A stretch of 64,000 nucleotides of DNA from Notospermus geniculatus. Lineage: Eukaryota > Nemertea > Pilidiophora > Heteronemertea > Lineidae. Numbering within the stretch: the first letter of the stretch is position 1; the number at the start of each line of letters is the position of its first letter. The notes beneath the pieces were generated by a model. The model searched no databases. It was not told where the DNA came from and saw only the letters and a program-made list of their open reading frames with translations. Below, one piece after another: positions 1 through 12,573 of this stretch. The stretch lies in contig NMRB01000022.1 of the NCBI GenBank assembly GCA_002633025.1, positions 508,892 through 572,891 on the forward strand. The letters run 5' to 3'. The translations under genes were made by a program, and so were the position numbers.

Positions 1-793
1 AGGCATGCACTTTTATTTCATGTCATCATGATTTTCAATGTGACAAATATATTTTAGCATTCCATTTCAAGATTGCAGAGGTAAAACAGTAAATACATGT
101 AGAATCTTTTGATGCTTGTAGCTCTCACCTCTAGCAGGGTGATGTTGGAGGATCCCATTACATATAGGAGGAGTTGAAAAGTGACCAAATAGCAAGAGAT
201 CTTTTTGATCAGCAAGTTTCAGCCAGGATATGTGAACTGGTAAATGCATGACTTGCAGGACAGCCTATAAAATCTACTGATATTAGCCAAAACAGAGAAT
301 CTGAAGCCTGAAGCAAAAATAACATAAATTGAGCATCTCTTCTATGTAAAACTTCATCAAAAGTTTCTTCACCACAATCATAACATGTCATATTTGTTGA
401 TTCACACTTGAGCACAATATACTTAACTCGGAAATTTTCACAGGCACTCCTTATCTGACCTTTTCATATACATGCATACAGTTGAACTCTTGTGCATTAT
501 CTGCCAACTTTTGAGAGTAAATGCTTGCAAATCCATAGAGATAAAAACAGGCATTTGAAACTTACATTACAACTGTGAAAATATCCTGGTTTAGAACCCT
601 CAGTTTATTGTCACTAACATTTCCTTTTTATACAACTAGTTCCCTTCTTTTGTACTCGAGTGTGAAATGTCCTCCCAGAACTGGGAAACAGTAACTTACT
701 TCATCTGTACACATTTCCCAATCCTAGTTTTACCGATTCATGTACAGAATTTTTTAAACAATGGTCATATCAAGGCCCACTTTTCCACCCATA

Positions 794-999
794 GATTACT
801 GTAAACTGTGAAATTTTCGCTACGCTAATTGTTCGCGATTTTCATACTTCACGAATTCGCGAAGAAATAAATTTCGCGATATGGCCCTTGAGCTTAAAGA
901 ATGCTTACCGGCACAGTGATTTTCGCGCGATTTAAGTTCGCGTTTTGACCCCTCATCGTGAATAAAACGCTCACGAAAATTTCACGGTTTACAGTAATC
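794..999. mobile_element. TA-flanked foldback (MITE-like), TTTCGCG type
   Basis: The left end GATTACTGTAAACTGTGAAA is mirrored at the right by TTTCACGGTTTACAGTAATC. The interior is rich in TTCGCG and CGCGAA words. The inverted termini and TA boundaries suggest a nonautonomous DNA transposon of Tc1/mariner style. No transposase is encoded. A related element with a similar CTGTAAA terminus lies at 53391-53597. Confidence 0.7.
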
Positions 1000-3900
1000 A
1001 GGAGTTGAATATTCAGCGCTGAAGGTGATATCTGAGGATTTAATTTTAACTTTCAAATGATTAAATTCTCAAACAGGAGTTTTTGGTGAGAAAATGCCCC
1101 ATGCTGTACAATGAGGGAAACTTGTTCTTTCAAAATGACCCCAGTCCATCAAAGAAAAAACCTCTGATAAAAGCCTAATGCACAGACACAGGTGACACTG
1201 CGACTAAAAATCATATCAGCGAAATTTTCATTAAAACGGTGATATATGTGTATATGAGTATATTCATTAGCGCTAAAATATTCTAAGCACATTTATAAAT
1301 TGATCTTCCATCTACAAAATAAACTGTCATCTAGCAACTGATACCTGTGAATTTGATCACAATGTGTCTTTTTCCGAGGTATACAAGGGCCTTATTGAAG
1401 GGTGCATATGGTTAGAAAAACAGGGTCTCAAAAGACTGCTCTCAGCTAGCATATTACAAAGAGTTGGCAGTCCTGACATCTAAAAAATCTGAAAACCAAA
1501 AATTTCTGGCCTTACATACATAATTGTCAAAAATGTATACACCTTTTTCATTAGCCTCATCAGACACAATGACATGCGTTAGTCATTCATATACTGTTAC
1601 AGTGTGATATAATTCTTAAACACAGATACTAGTACATCTCGAGATATGATAGTTTATGCGTTATCACCCTATTATTCAGCATTTTCACTTTTTAAACTTG
1701 AGCGAATTCAACAGAACTTTTGTTCAAGTTATATAGCCACCCTGACATATTCAATATAATCACCCCGCCCACATTCTGTCATTGTGGACAGTTTGGTTAC
1801 ATGTAGATACAGATATTTTGTACACAGAGGTTGACATAGATTCATATTCGCATAATAACACAGTTGGTTAAATATCCTCTACTATTAGTACTGATCTCTG
1901 ACTAACTGTTCAAATGCTACTTTTGAAAACAATAGAACCATTAATTACGTACATCAGCATACAGCTTGCCAGTGTGAAGAGGAAATTCACATCACTTGAA
2001 AAAAATATTACTTTGAAAAAAAACTCATTTTCTTGAAGAAAGCCACAACGCATTTTTTTCCCATTGAAAGCTTCACAGACTCACTGTTTTTTCAATTTTT
2101 CTACTATTTATCTTTATATATTACAACTCACTATACACAAAACTATCATCTATGACCACAGCCTACAAATCTGATATTTTTCATAACGGTTGAATGAAAA
2201 TTATTCATATTTTGACTAAAATATTATATCCTCATCCATCAGGCATAGCAGCATCTGCCACTTCTACCAATTGCATCATAAATGACGGATGAGTCACATT
2301 TATTATTAGGAAAATAGCACATTCCTAAGCAAATGAAAAATATCTTGGACTGAGTACATCTCCGTGAAAGACATGTCCAATGATACATTCTATGTGAAAT
2401 TCAGTCTGAGGTAGAAGTCTTATGCATGTTGATAGGCAACAAAAATGATACACGTTTCTGATTTAATCAACCTTGACGAAAACGAATGATGTATTGATGT
2501 ACAAAATACACATTTATGTCCGTCAAGGTTGTTTCAACCAAGCGTATGGACTGACGCTGATTGGCCCTGCCGGTGTCCACATTAGAAATATCGAAATGAC
2601 GACAACATATCTTTTAAATTTGACCACACATCGATAATATAGCCTGGGAGGGAGGTTTTAAAGAAGTCCCAAACCTGATTTGGTTCGTATTGATATTTAC
2701 CTGGGCCTAGTATTCGCCGCACTGCTTTCACGTTCCCGGGTTCCCACCTATGATATAAATCAACCCCACTCACCTGGATACCACTCACAAAATATTTCCT
2801 ATCATGCAGGTCACATTGATGACAACACATGTGTGACACTAAATCTAAAAACATGCGGGAAAAAACCACCACAGGTACCACGACAGAACACTTTTGACAA
2901 ATTCTGCGAGTCTCTAACTGTTAGAGCTTAGGAATTTTCAACCTAAACTTTTTCAATCGAATGAAAAATTCAGTGAGCATGCAATGACCCGACCCCCACA
3001 AAAAATGCAATAATGAGCCCGCAGTGACAAATGCTGATTCAGAAGAAAAAGTGTTAATGTGACTTCAGTGGCTGGAGATCCACCCCAGTAAAAACCCTGA
3101 CCTTGTCAGTCCAATGATCTGATGAGATGGCACAGACAGATAATCGTCGTATTGATCATCAAATGATGCATTCATGGGGACAATCATCATGCTTCAGTCC
3201 ACAAGATCACAGTGCAGGGGAGAACACCTACATGTACACTAGGTTATCTCAAAGAATGTTGGTATTGCAATGTAAATCATGAGAATATAGTTGGCATGTT
3301 GACAGTGATATAAAATCCAAATAATATACTGCCATGGAGGTATTATACTTCCATTACAGCCAACTGTGATATCTTGGCATCATTTGATTTTGATACTTTT
3401 TGTCAAATACAGCAATGTAGCCTACTGTAGAATACAACAAAAGACTACTGCAATAGTTCCAAAACTGAAAATATTTGTGGAGGTTTTATAAGGGGTTTAG
3501 AAAGAGATTTCTGAATGAATCATTTGAAGTCAATACCATTCACAATATTCCTTCATCATCACCGATCAGCCTTTCAGGGTAGCAAATTTGAAAATTTAAA
3601 GAAAAGTCCAAAGAATGTACTCTGAAGCACAACCATCACAGAAGTAAACAAAAACAAACAAATTAAGATCTTTTGATAAAATGGCAACTGGAAAAAAATG
3701 AAAGTGGGCACTACAGAACCAAAGACCAAAAAGTTTCAGACATATTCGCCAACTCCCTCATTTGGCTTTCAACCATACAGTAAACAAAATGAACAAGCAA
3801 CATTTGTGGCTCAAGTGGTCCTGGTATGCAATTACAACCGACTACAACTTGAAGAGGTCTCCACAGTGTTTATCAAGAGATTTCAACTATTTGATTACAA

Positions 3901-4895
3901 GTTTTCCATCAGTAGCAAGAAAGCGTGGACCCTGGTATGANCGAAATCAGCGAGTGTGCAGTGAGACATGTCAGTTGTCAAACTAAATTAGGCCTACCTA
4001 AGCAGGAAGACAAACAATCCTTAAACCATAATCTTTTGATGTCAACCGCCTCAGCCTCCATAGGACAATTGTTCCATCCTGGGAAGTGACGTATTTTAGC
4101 AGACGATAAATTCGTCAGTGTCTTGTCTGTCATGTCTTCTGTTTTCCTTTGCATTTCATCATGTAAAAGGCCTCTTTGGTATGTTTATATGATTGCATTT
4201 ATATTAAAGGGCGATATTATAATTTTGAGAATCAAATGGATGATAAGTTGATGAGCTTAAGTTCGTTCAGAAAGTAATGAGAATATTACTAAAAATATTG
4301 AAATCCTGAGGTTCTGTAACCAAAATTACTTTGTCAATAATCTTATGGAAATTTTCTTAGATCTATGGTGAAATAAGTGCTTGCACTTTTTGCATGAGTG
4401 TACATAATGTCTACATGCCCCCCCCCCATTGACTCGCACAAACTGGCCCACAGTTTCCTCTATTGCATAGTGAATAACTGCCTGCCTGGTTATATGCTAT
4501 AGCCCTATCATAAACATCTGTTTGTACTCCTGACCAGTCAGTGTAATTAGTCTAGGAAGTTGAGAGCTACTTGCGATAGTGGGATATGGCACATGTAAAC
4601 CCCCGACAACAACGGTGTCTGAAGTTCCTCGAATTCTTGTCAAAAAGTACCTTAGAGTTTAGGTGACAGCAGTCATAAGTGGATCCGTTTTATGACAAAT
4701 GTCACCCAATGACCCTTGAAAGAAGAGGAGTTTATATGCCGTATGAAATGTAAATGCCCTATATATATGAAATTAATGCTCCCGACAAGGTGAATATCAC
4801 AGGAAAATGCAACCTTGTTCCGTCAGTACAGAAAAACAATATGTAGGTCAATGGTATACATCGTGTGAGGCGGCCTAATTCGGGACGAGATTGGC

Positions 4896-4935
4896 ATTTC
4901 GTCATTTCGTTATTTCTTTATTTCGTCATTTCGTT
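4896..4935. repeat. Short ATTTCGTC/ATTTCGTT simple repeat
   Basis: Four to five imperfect copies of an 8-9 bp word (ATTTCGTC, ATTTCGTT) lie just upstream of the 4950-5880 duplication unit. Confidence 0.6.
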
Positions 4936-4949
4936 AAGTATAATAAGCC

Positions 4950-5880
4950 GGATGAAAGAACTCCCTTATGTCATGACAGCATGATGGTAAGCTAGCTTAC
5001 TCGTTGAATGTATTCAGGTCTGATATGGCCAGGTTTGAAATCGTAGCCTAGTTGGGTTTTCTGGAGAGGTGAGATCAGTCACGGTGGGTCAACACTAAAA
5101 TCGCCTGGAAATGGAACAGGCAGAGGAATGACTGGGCACAGGTAGAGGTGAAAATATCATAGAATCTTTCCTAATGGCTTGGCGATGGATTTGCATCTAA
5201 ATGACAAGACAGTGGAGAAATCACAAAGGGTGATCGACCTCTGTATATCCGGCAATTTCCGAAAACCCCTGCTGTGACACAATTCAAGCACGTAGGGCGT
5301 ATAATCATCCTAAATGATCAATCAGAGGATGTATACTACATCCGTTGGCGTTACCTTACCAGGTGACTACCAGTAGGTTCAGGAATGAAGACTGGTCATA
5401 CATTTTGTTTAGTCCCATGTACTTTGAGCTTTCCAAAGTTGCAGAGAAATTATTTTTATCGGTTTTGGTGCTAAAAAATGTATGCCATTTCGAAAATCCT
5501 TAGCAATTTAGGAGTACCGGTAGTTGAAAATCCATATCATTTTCGCTAGTGGTACCCTTATTCCGCCAAATGATAACATTATAGCTTGTGTTTGAGTTTA
5601 TAAATTGATGCAGAACACCACAAACTGCAGATCGCACAAGCATTGAGTATCTTATTCATGGATATAGGCCTAAGTCACAAGATACACCACACCTACCAGG
5701 ATGAGGGTAGAATAGAGAGCTTTTGCAATCCCTGAGATTAGACCTATGATTACATTTATTTAGGTTACCGGTACCATTTTCTGTTTGCGTATACCTGAAC
5801 AATAGATGAACACTATCCTTAGGCCGGTTGCAAAAACTCACTAATATCAGAACTAGTTGGAGACAGCGGGACAATGATAT
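4950..5880 (+). repeat. Direct duplication, copy 1
   Basis: The segment begins GGATGAAAGAACTCCC and ends GACAGCGGGACAATGATAT. It is repeated in the same orientation at 6023-6894 with high identity by eye. Copy 1 carries extra bases near 5058-5105 (the GGTGAGATCAGTCACGG region) that are absent from copy 2. No coding function is visible. It may be a recent tandem duplication or two haplotypes placed in series. Confidence 0.85.
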
Positions 5881-6022
5881 AAAACCTAGCGTCCACTAGG
5901 GCGCGGACAAGACGCGGAATGCAAATTTAGTGAATCCGCATTCATTCGGCAACCACTCCGCATATTCTTGTGGGGTGAATTTGATATACAGAACCAAACT
6001 GAAAGGAACATTTTTGAGAGAA
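5881..6022. other. Spacer between duplicate copies, containing half of a foldback
   Basis: The roughly 140-bp spacer holds a GC-richer patch (5891-5965) with GCGGAATGC facing GCATTCATTCGGC. This resembles the arms of the 55413-55551 foldback. It is probably a degraded member of that family. Confidence 0.35.
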
Positions 6023-6894
6023 GGATGAAAGAACTCCCTTATGTCATGACAGCATGATGGTAAACTAGCTTACTGGTTGAAATTATTCAGGTCTGATATG
6101 GCCAGGTTTGAAATCGTAGCCTAGTTGGGTTACACTAAAATGGCCTGGAACAGGCAGAGGAATGACTGGGCACAGGTAGAGGTGAAAATATCATAGAATC
6201 TTTCCTAATGGCTTGGCGATGGATTTGCATCTAAATGACAAGACAGTGGAGAAATCACAAAGGGTGATCGACCTCTGTATATCCGGCAATTTCCGAAAAC
6301 CCCTGCTGTGACACAATTCAAGCACGTAGGGCGTATAATCATCCTAAATGATCAATCAGAGGATGTATACTACATCCGCTGGCGTTACCTTACCAGGTGA
6401 TTACCAGTAGGTTCAGGAATGAAGACTGGTCATACATTTTGTTTAGTCCCATGTACTTTGAGCTTTCCAAAGTTGCAGATAAATTATTTTTATCGGTTTT
6501 GGAGCTAAAAAATGTGTGCTATTTTCGAAAATCCTTAGCAATTTCAGAGTACCGGTAGATGAAAATCCATATCATTTTCGCTACCTGTACCCTTATTCTG
6601 CCAAATGATAACATAACTTGTGTTTGAGTTTATAAATTGATGCAGAAAACCACAAACTGCACATCGCACAAGCATTGAGTATCTTATTGATGGATACCAC
6701 ACCTTCCAGGATGAGGGTAGAATAGAGAGCTTTTGCAATCGCCCGGATAGACCTATGACTACATTTATTTAGGTTACAGGTGTACCATTTTCTGTTGTCT
6801 TCGTATACCTGAACAATAGATGAACATTATCCTTAGGCCGGTTGCGAAAACTCACTAATAAAAATACTAGTTGGAGACAGCGGGACAATGATAT
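6023..6894 (+). repeat. Direct duplication, copy 2
   Basis: This is the same-orientation copy of 4950-5880, offset by about 1073 bases at its start. It differs by scattered substitutions and small indels, consistent with allelic or recent paralogous divergence. No single N separates the copies, unlike the pairs at 14129 and 24221. Confidence 0.85.
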
Positions 6895-9800
6895 ATTAAC
6901 TGAAGAATAATATCAAGGGTTAATGTCCTTAGAACCATATAGGGTTGGCAGCTGTCCTTTCCATTTTGACCTCAAGCAGACAGGACTGCAAGCAGGTTCT
7001 CAATGTACTCGTACAAGAAATCGCACAATGAGGGAATGCAAGAATATATCAACCACTTGAGACATACCACTTGATGACCAAGGTCAGTGGGTATGATATA
7101 GCAACCACGAGAGCAATAAGGTAATATGAACCAGAAGATCATTGCAAATTACACGTCTGTCAACCAAATTATATCTGGAGAAGATATTTGCTGATACTTG
7201 GATGAAATCGACAGTTAATACCTTCTGGGGCAACATTGATGGCAGCGGCACTGAGGGAAGGCCAAGGGTCAAACCACAAACAAGGCAATTTTATTGACAA
7301 CTTGCAACATCATTAAAGTCCCAGTTGTGCCTACTTTTTTACAACTTTTAGGAAGTTAGGGGATATAATGCTGATCAAGATGCTTTTTGTTTCATTGAAA
7401 AATTCCAACTGGTTAAAAAGTTACAACACATTTAATGGACTTAGTCAGAGAATGTTGGGCCTTAATTTGATGACATCATTGCAGGAATTTGCATAATGAG
7501 CATGCATTTTAGTGCTGTAATGGACTTGCACAACTATTAATGTGAAAGAATGAAGTCAGAAATTTGTCTATTTTAGTAAATATGTAAATGAAAATTAACT
7601 TTATCTCTACATTGGATGGCTCAGATTTGATTTCATTTATTCCTGCAATGACATCACACATAAATTAGCATTTTTTACCCTGGCCAGTTCCTTAACTGTA
7701 GGAAAATAGCACTGGCATTTTCATGCACATAACCCACAATATCTTCCAAACTACTCATCCGAATTTGATGAAACAAAAAGCAAAATATGTATATTTGTGT
7801 ATTCTATACACTTCAATAATATTCTGTGTAGTCAATTTTGAGATACAACTTGGTCTTTAAATTTTGTATTCAGAGTTTGTGAAGCTGTATTTCTGTTAAA
7901 TTCCTCTAAAGATTTTCGTTCATAGAAGTTAACAAAACAATTGAACAAATGAACCTCAATTAGAAATGTGATAATGGTAATGAAGTTTGGTGAGGTGGAC
8001 ACAGAGAATCTGCTTTTTACCCTGAAATACCGATGGTCATGCACAAGCCTCATCACTCAGGTGTGTCAAAAAACTTCAAGAAGATTTTAGTATTCAAAGT
8101 TACTCATCACAAGGGATTACATCCTTGGACTTGTGGACTAATTAGATTATAATCTGGGACTGAAATATTGAATGCTAATTCAATCATTTAAAGCTCCCTC
8201 GAGTAAGTGGGCAACTTTCTGCCACAAAGCCATCAACAAAGTGGAAAATTTAAATCTGAACATGTAACAGGATTTCGAAATCAATTATTATCAATTCAAA
8301 TGTGCCATGGTCTGAAACTTGATGAAACAGTGCGAGTTCCACGAACATTATGCATTCGTTAATACCCTACAGTGGGGTTAGATTTCACATCTTGCCATTA
8401 GTACCTGATCAAATTCCAACCCTAGTTTTTTCTCAGGCAGCCATGCCACCATCCTGCAAAGACAACCGGTACTGCAGATCTCAACCTCACATGCAACACC
8501 ACATCACTCCAAATTGCCCCATGTTTCTTACATTGTTTGATAGATTCAATTCTCTGACTTCTTAACAGTCCTTCATCATTACCTCAAAAAGAAAAAACCC
8601 ATTTACCTAGTTCACCCAAGTAATGAAAACGTTGCTGAAAAGTTTAAGAAAGTTAATCCACGTGTCTGGTGAATTCCTGATTAATCATGCAGCCACTCCA
8701 GCCCAGCACTGCAAAAAATAGCAACATGCCATGAAGTACATACAGATTGGAACGATAGATCAGGGTACTTCATTTGCTGTCGGAGAAGAGACATGAGCAA
8801 GATGTATTCATTGTGGTAGCATATTATTCCACCCAACATATCAGTTAAGGGCAGAGGTGGATTTAGAGGGAGCACATGGTGCTCCTCCCTTATGCTGCAA
8901 AATTATGTTTTGTCATTGGCGTTGACCATTTTTATGGTACATTAGTTTTAGCTCTTAATCCCCCTCCAAAAACCTGGATCCTCCCCTAAAGGTGAAGAGG
9001 ATGTGGACATTGGCACAACAGGTTTTTGTCTCGGCTCTGGATGTTTCACTATGCAAGTGCCTTGCCATTGGACAATGACTGTGTTACCATATTCATGATA
9101 TTTGCCTCTTTCTAGTTGCCATAAATTGTCTTGTCAAAGTGCATTATGGCCACTGACATGGGACATTTGAAAAGGCAAACTAGCTTCAGAAGTTTCTTTG
9201 AGTGTAAACTACATATACTGTCCAATAATGATATGTACATGTAGGCCTATAGGCCACGGGAGGTATGAACTGACCCATGTTGTTTGAAGGCCTCCTGTCT
9301 GGAATGCTCATATTTGGTCAGAATTAAATGAGTGCTGAAAGATGGCAAGACATTAAAACCAATAACATTGTCCCTCGTCTACCTATGAGACAGTCTTGAG
9401 ATATTTTTCTAGCATACAATATTTTTCCCTATGATTGATAAACCAACTTTTGAAAACTGAGTATTAAGGAAACACGCTGGTCATTTGTCTTTTTCACGAG
9501 ATAACATATCTGAGCGTGCTCAGTTGTTAGCAAATGAGGATATTTCAGACCTGCGATGATCAATCACCAACCTGTCCGCCGAATTTGGTCTCTGGGCGTT
9601 GTGGCGAAGCTGTTGGCTTCATTGATTCTTCTGTCTCAATACATTGCACAATGATTTGATTGAAAGTTTTAAATCTTGAAGTCACAAAATTGAAGACATT
9701 CTAAAGCTGCTTTTCCACGAGGCGTTTGCGGGCGCGGAATAGGAGGCGGGCGCGGGTGGAAAAAATCGATCCAACGTATTTTTCTTTAGCTGTTTCACTC

Positions 9801-11372
9801 GCAACCGTGCCCGCCTCCTCTTCCGCACCCGCAAACGCCTCGTGGAAAAGCAGCCTAAGGTATGAAAATATTAACATACATAGATTTGATACAAGCCATG
9901 AGTGCGATCCTTCATATTTGATTGAAACTGATGTTATTTTCTTACGCATTACGTAAAAAGTTGTAAAAACACTTCACTCTGATTTGTTTTTAAATTTTAT
10001 TTTCCAAACATCAGATGAAGCAAGGCAACCACTATAATCACAAGGATAATCACAAGTGATATTTCATGATCAAATTCATGTTCAATAATAATCTGAATGA
10101 CGGCAAACAATTGGCCACATTTTTGCCTTCGCACTAGGAATGAATGAATATGACAAATTTGAGCAATTCAGACATCTCAATAAGCCAGTGTCTGGCCACT
10201 GCTGACAAATGTATCTACATTAAACACTTCATTCCGTACTAGGCGAGAAATGTCAAGACTGCTTGAGAGCACTGCCACAATCTCGTCCGGTGTTGATTCA
10301 AGGTCTTTGCTCACTTGGATATCAGAACCGTTGGATCGGTCTATGTTTTGAAGTAAATATGGAAACAGAAATAGCTGATTGTGTGAGATATCTGAGGGAA
10401 TTACTTTTTTTCACAAAAAGACATGAATTACTTTGAAGACATGAGCAATTTTTCAAACAGAAACCCCTTCTTTTAGCTTTTGACCTCCAAATGGTCAGTT
10501 GGTTAAGTCCATGCAGGCCATACTTGCAACCAAAACAAAATTCCTACCTTAACCAGTCAAAAGAGCCCACACATTTATACACTGACTTTATAAGCAAACT
10601 TGAGTGAAACCTTCAAATAGTACAATGAATCAATGAGATTTGGGAGAGAAATTTGTTGGTGTAATGAGAGAATGTTATTAGGCAGTGAAGTTTTCTCTTC
10701 GTTGATTAAACCTTTGAACATGTACAGATTGGGGGAAGGAATGTCATTTTCATGTTACCATTGCCAACATCAGTACCTCATTTATCAATTACAAAAATGT
10801 ACCATCATTCTTTTTCCAAAATTCAAGGGCATCTTGACTTCTCTCAGCTGAGTGTTCAGAAACATCATTGATTTAAGTTTAAGTAAATCCTTTTGCAAAT
10901 ACAGATTGGGGCATTTTTGTCAACAACATTTATAGCGTATGTGGTATAAAGCATATTCACGATATTTGCAACTGCCAGACCAAAGGGCCATGCTGATGTA
11001 TCAGATTTTTAAAGATATTACAAACACAGGGGAAATGCCAAGTTTTTTGGAGTGAAGATGATGTACAGGGGTGGTGACACCAAATTGCAATTTTGCATCT
11101 CTAGTACTCCACAAAATCAGATCCATCGAAATCCTCTAGACGAGAATGCAACTTGTGATGCACCACTTAAATTCATCAAGCCAGCTTCATATTCAATCTA
11201 GTGTGTGACAGAAACATCTGTGGTGTCATTGTCGACACCAATCATCACCATCTTAGGCCAGGAGATGGGTTTGATGGAACTACGTCCCATAAAGCAACAA
11301 GTTCGAGTACAGAAAAGTTTCATGTCGAATATTATCTACATGGGCATCCTCCACGGGTGTTCCCAATTCAAA
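6895..11372. other. Noncoding stretch with no convincing gene
   Basis: Open frames are all under about 85 codons and unrecognisable. The one clear structured feature is the foldback at 9701-9858; the paired frames over it on both strands follow from its inverted repeat and are not genes. Confidence 0.55.
9701..9858. mobile_element. GC-rich foldback element
   Basis: The left arm GCTGCTTTTCCACGAGGCG is matched by the inverted right arm CGCCTCGTGGAAAAGCAGC, and the pairing continues inward through GGGCGCGGA. Total length is about 158 bp with a short AT-rich centre. The GC content is far above the flanks. The end style (GCTGCNTTTCCAC) resembles the foldbacks at 17648-17836 and 55413-55551. Confidence 0.8.
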
Positions 11373-11614
11373 CACTGTGCTTCTTCACTCTGGAGTTTCA
11401 TGGTGTTACAGTGGGGGAAAAGCACTGTGCTTCTTCACTCTGGAGTTTCATGGTGTTACAGTGGGGGAAAAGCACTATGCTTCTTCACTCTGGAGTTTCA
11501 TGGTTAGTGGGGAAAAACACTGTATATGCTTCTTCACTCTGGAGTTTCATGGTTAGTGGGGAAAAACACTGTGCTTCTTCACTCTGGAGTTTCATGGTGT
11601 TACAGTGGGGAAAA
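11373..11614 (+). repeat. Tandem repeat, 45-50 bp unit, about five copies
   Basis: Units begin at about 11373, 11423, 11473, 11518 and 11567. Each carries CTTCTTCACTCTGGAGTTTC followed by a GTGTTACAGTGGGGGAAAAG-type tail; two units have a shortened tail (GGTTAGTGGGGAAAAA). Two overlapping open frames (141 and 100 codons) run through the repeat and are judged to be artefacts of it. Confidence 0.9.
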
Positions 11615-11792
11615 CCATTATTCTGACTCTCCATCAAATATATTAAGATGACATTAATCTGTGGGTAATTCTTGCTTAAATTTTGTTATGTAATGCAGGA
11701 AGAAAGCATTGGATAGTTGGAAACCTGTCAGTGGAAGTTGCTCCTCTTGTTGCAGAAAATGTGGGTCTAAACCAGCAACTGCACCCCTGACT

Positions 11793-12000
11793 AAATGGGG
11801 AGCGCCAATTGGTCACGTGATGACTACTGATAGAGCAGACGAGACACCTAGCGTTGACCTAGGCCCATTGTTCGAGAGATGCGGTTCACCAAGCACGGCC
11901 AATCACACCTTGAATCGTCATGAATAATAGGTGGCATTGGTGTACTATCAGTTCAAAACCACGCGTATATTCTCGCGTGGTCTGCGTGATCGGGGTTCCC
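11793..12000. repeat. Interspersed repeat, copy 1 (second copy at 63079-63277)
   Basis: This block of about 200 bp shares with 63079-63277 the words TTGTTCGAGAGATGC, CACGGCCAATCACACCTTG and ACGCGTATATTCTCGC. The flanks differ, so it is dispersed and not part of a local duplication. The end contains the short inverted motif CACGCG/CGCGTGG. Class unknown. Confidence 0.8.
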
Positions 12001-12403
12001 TATTAAAAATACTGCTTGTACTTTGTGACAATATGACAAGCCAAGGATTTCACTCACCACTTATGACTTCCCTTATATAAAAGATGAATGCGGAGGCAGA
12101 AGTTATAACCCAGACAATGCCAGGGAGCAGAATGCTCTAGAACACAGCAATTTAAAAAGAACAGCATAAGAAAGGCACTTGTTTGGCCTCGCAGCATGAT
12201 ATCGATTCCTCCAAGCAATTCATTCAGTCTCCTGTCTTCCTTCCCCACAATGTTCGATTATTAAACTTGTACGCCTTCTTAATGGACCCACAACTTCCTT
12301 GCTCTCCATGCCGTATATTTTTGGACTTGACAATAGCACATGGCTAATCACAGAATCACCAGTCGAAAGATTTTCTGCACTACAAAACACTGCCCTCAAC
12401 ACA

Positions 12404-12573
12404 TGCCAGTAACCACTGCCATCCCAGTGCACCAAAATGACACTGGACTGACACTGGGATAAGGAGAAAACTGGACAGGTACCAGGGAGCCTTCAAAATG
12501 AACACTGGATTGCGAGTGTCTCTGACACCAAAATGGCACTGAAAAAGTGCAAGACACCAAACCAGTACTGGAA
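12404..12573. repeat. Degenerate GACACTGG-rich repeat
   Basis: The words CACTGG, CCAGTG and CAAAATGACACTGGAC recur many times over about 170 bp and continue into the start of the next segment. The same wording occurs around 50168-50410, where a foldback sits inside it. It is probably an old dispersed repeat; its borders are unclear. Confidence 0.4.

Larger units (their letters stand above)
1..4949. other. Noncoding stretch with no convincing gene
   Basis: No open frame here has a recognisable domain or convincing exon structure; the longest are about 100 codons or less. The stretch contains one foldback element (794-999), a poly-C run near 4421, an isolated N at 3941 and a short ATTTCGTC simple repeat at about 4896-4935. 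Opposing frames at 2582-2881 (minus) and 2680-2931 (plus) overlap, and neither is recognisable. On the minus strand a good donor (CAG|GTGAGT) lies near 2778, preceded by an acceptor-like TTTTTAG, so an exon of about 70 bp is possible but unproven. Confidence 0.6.

Noticed and set aside
2582-2881. 99-codon minus-strand frame with a good internal donor site
   Set aside because: Possible exon edges are present, but the peptide is not recognised and an opposing frame overlaps; too weak to call.
11201-11626. 141-codon plus-strand frame
   Set aside because: Half of it is the translated 50-bp tandem repeat and the rest has no known feature.
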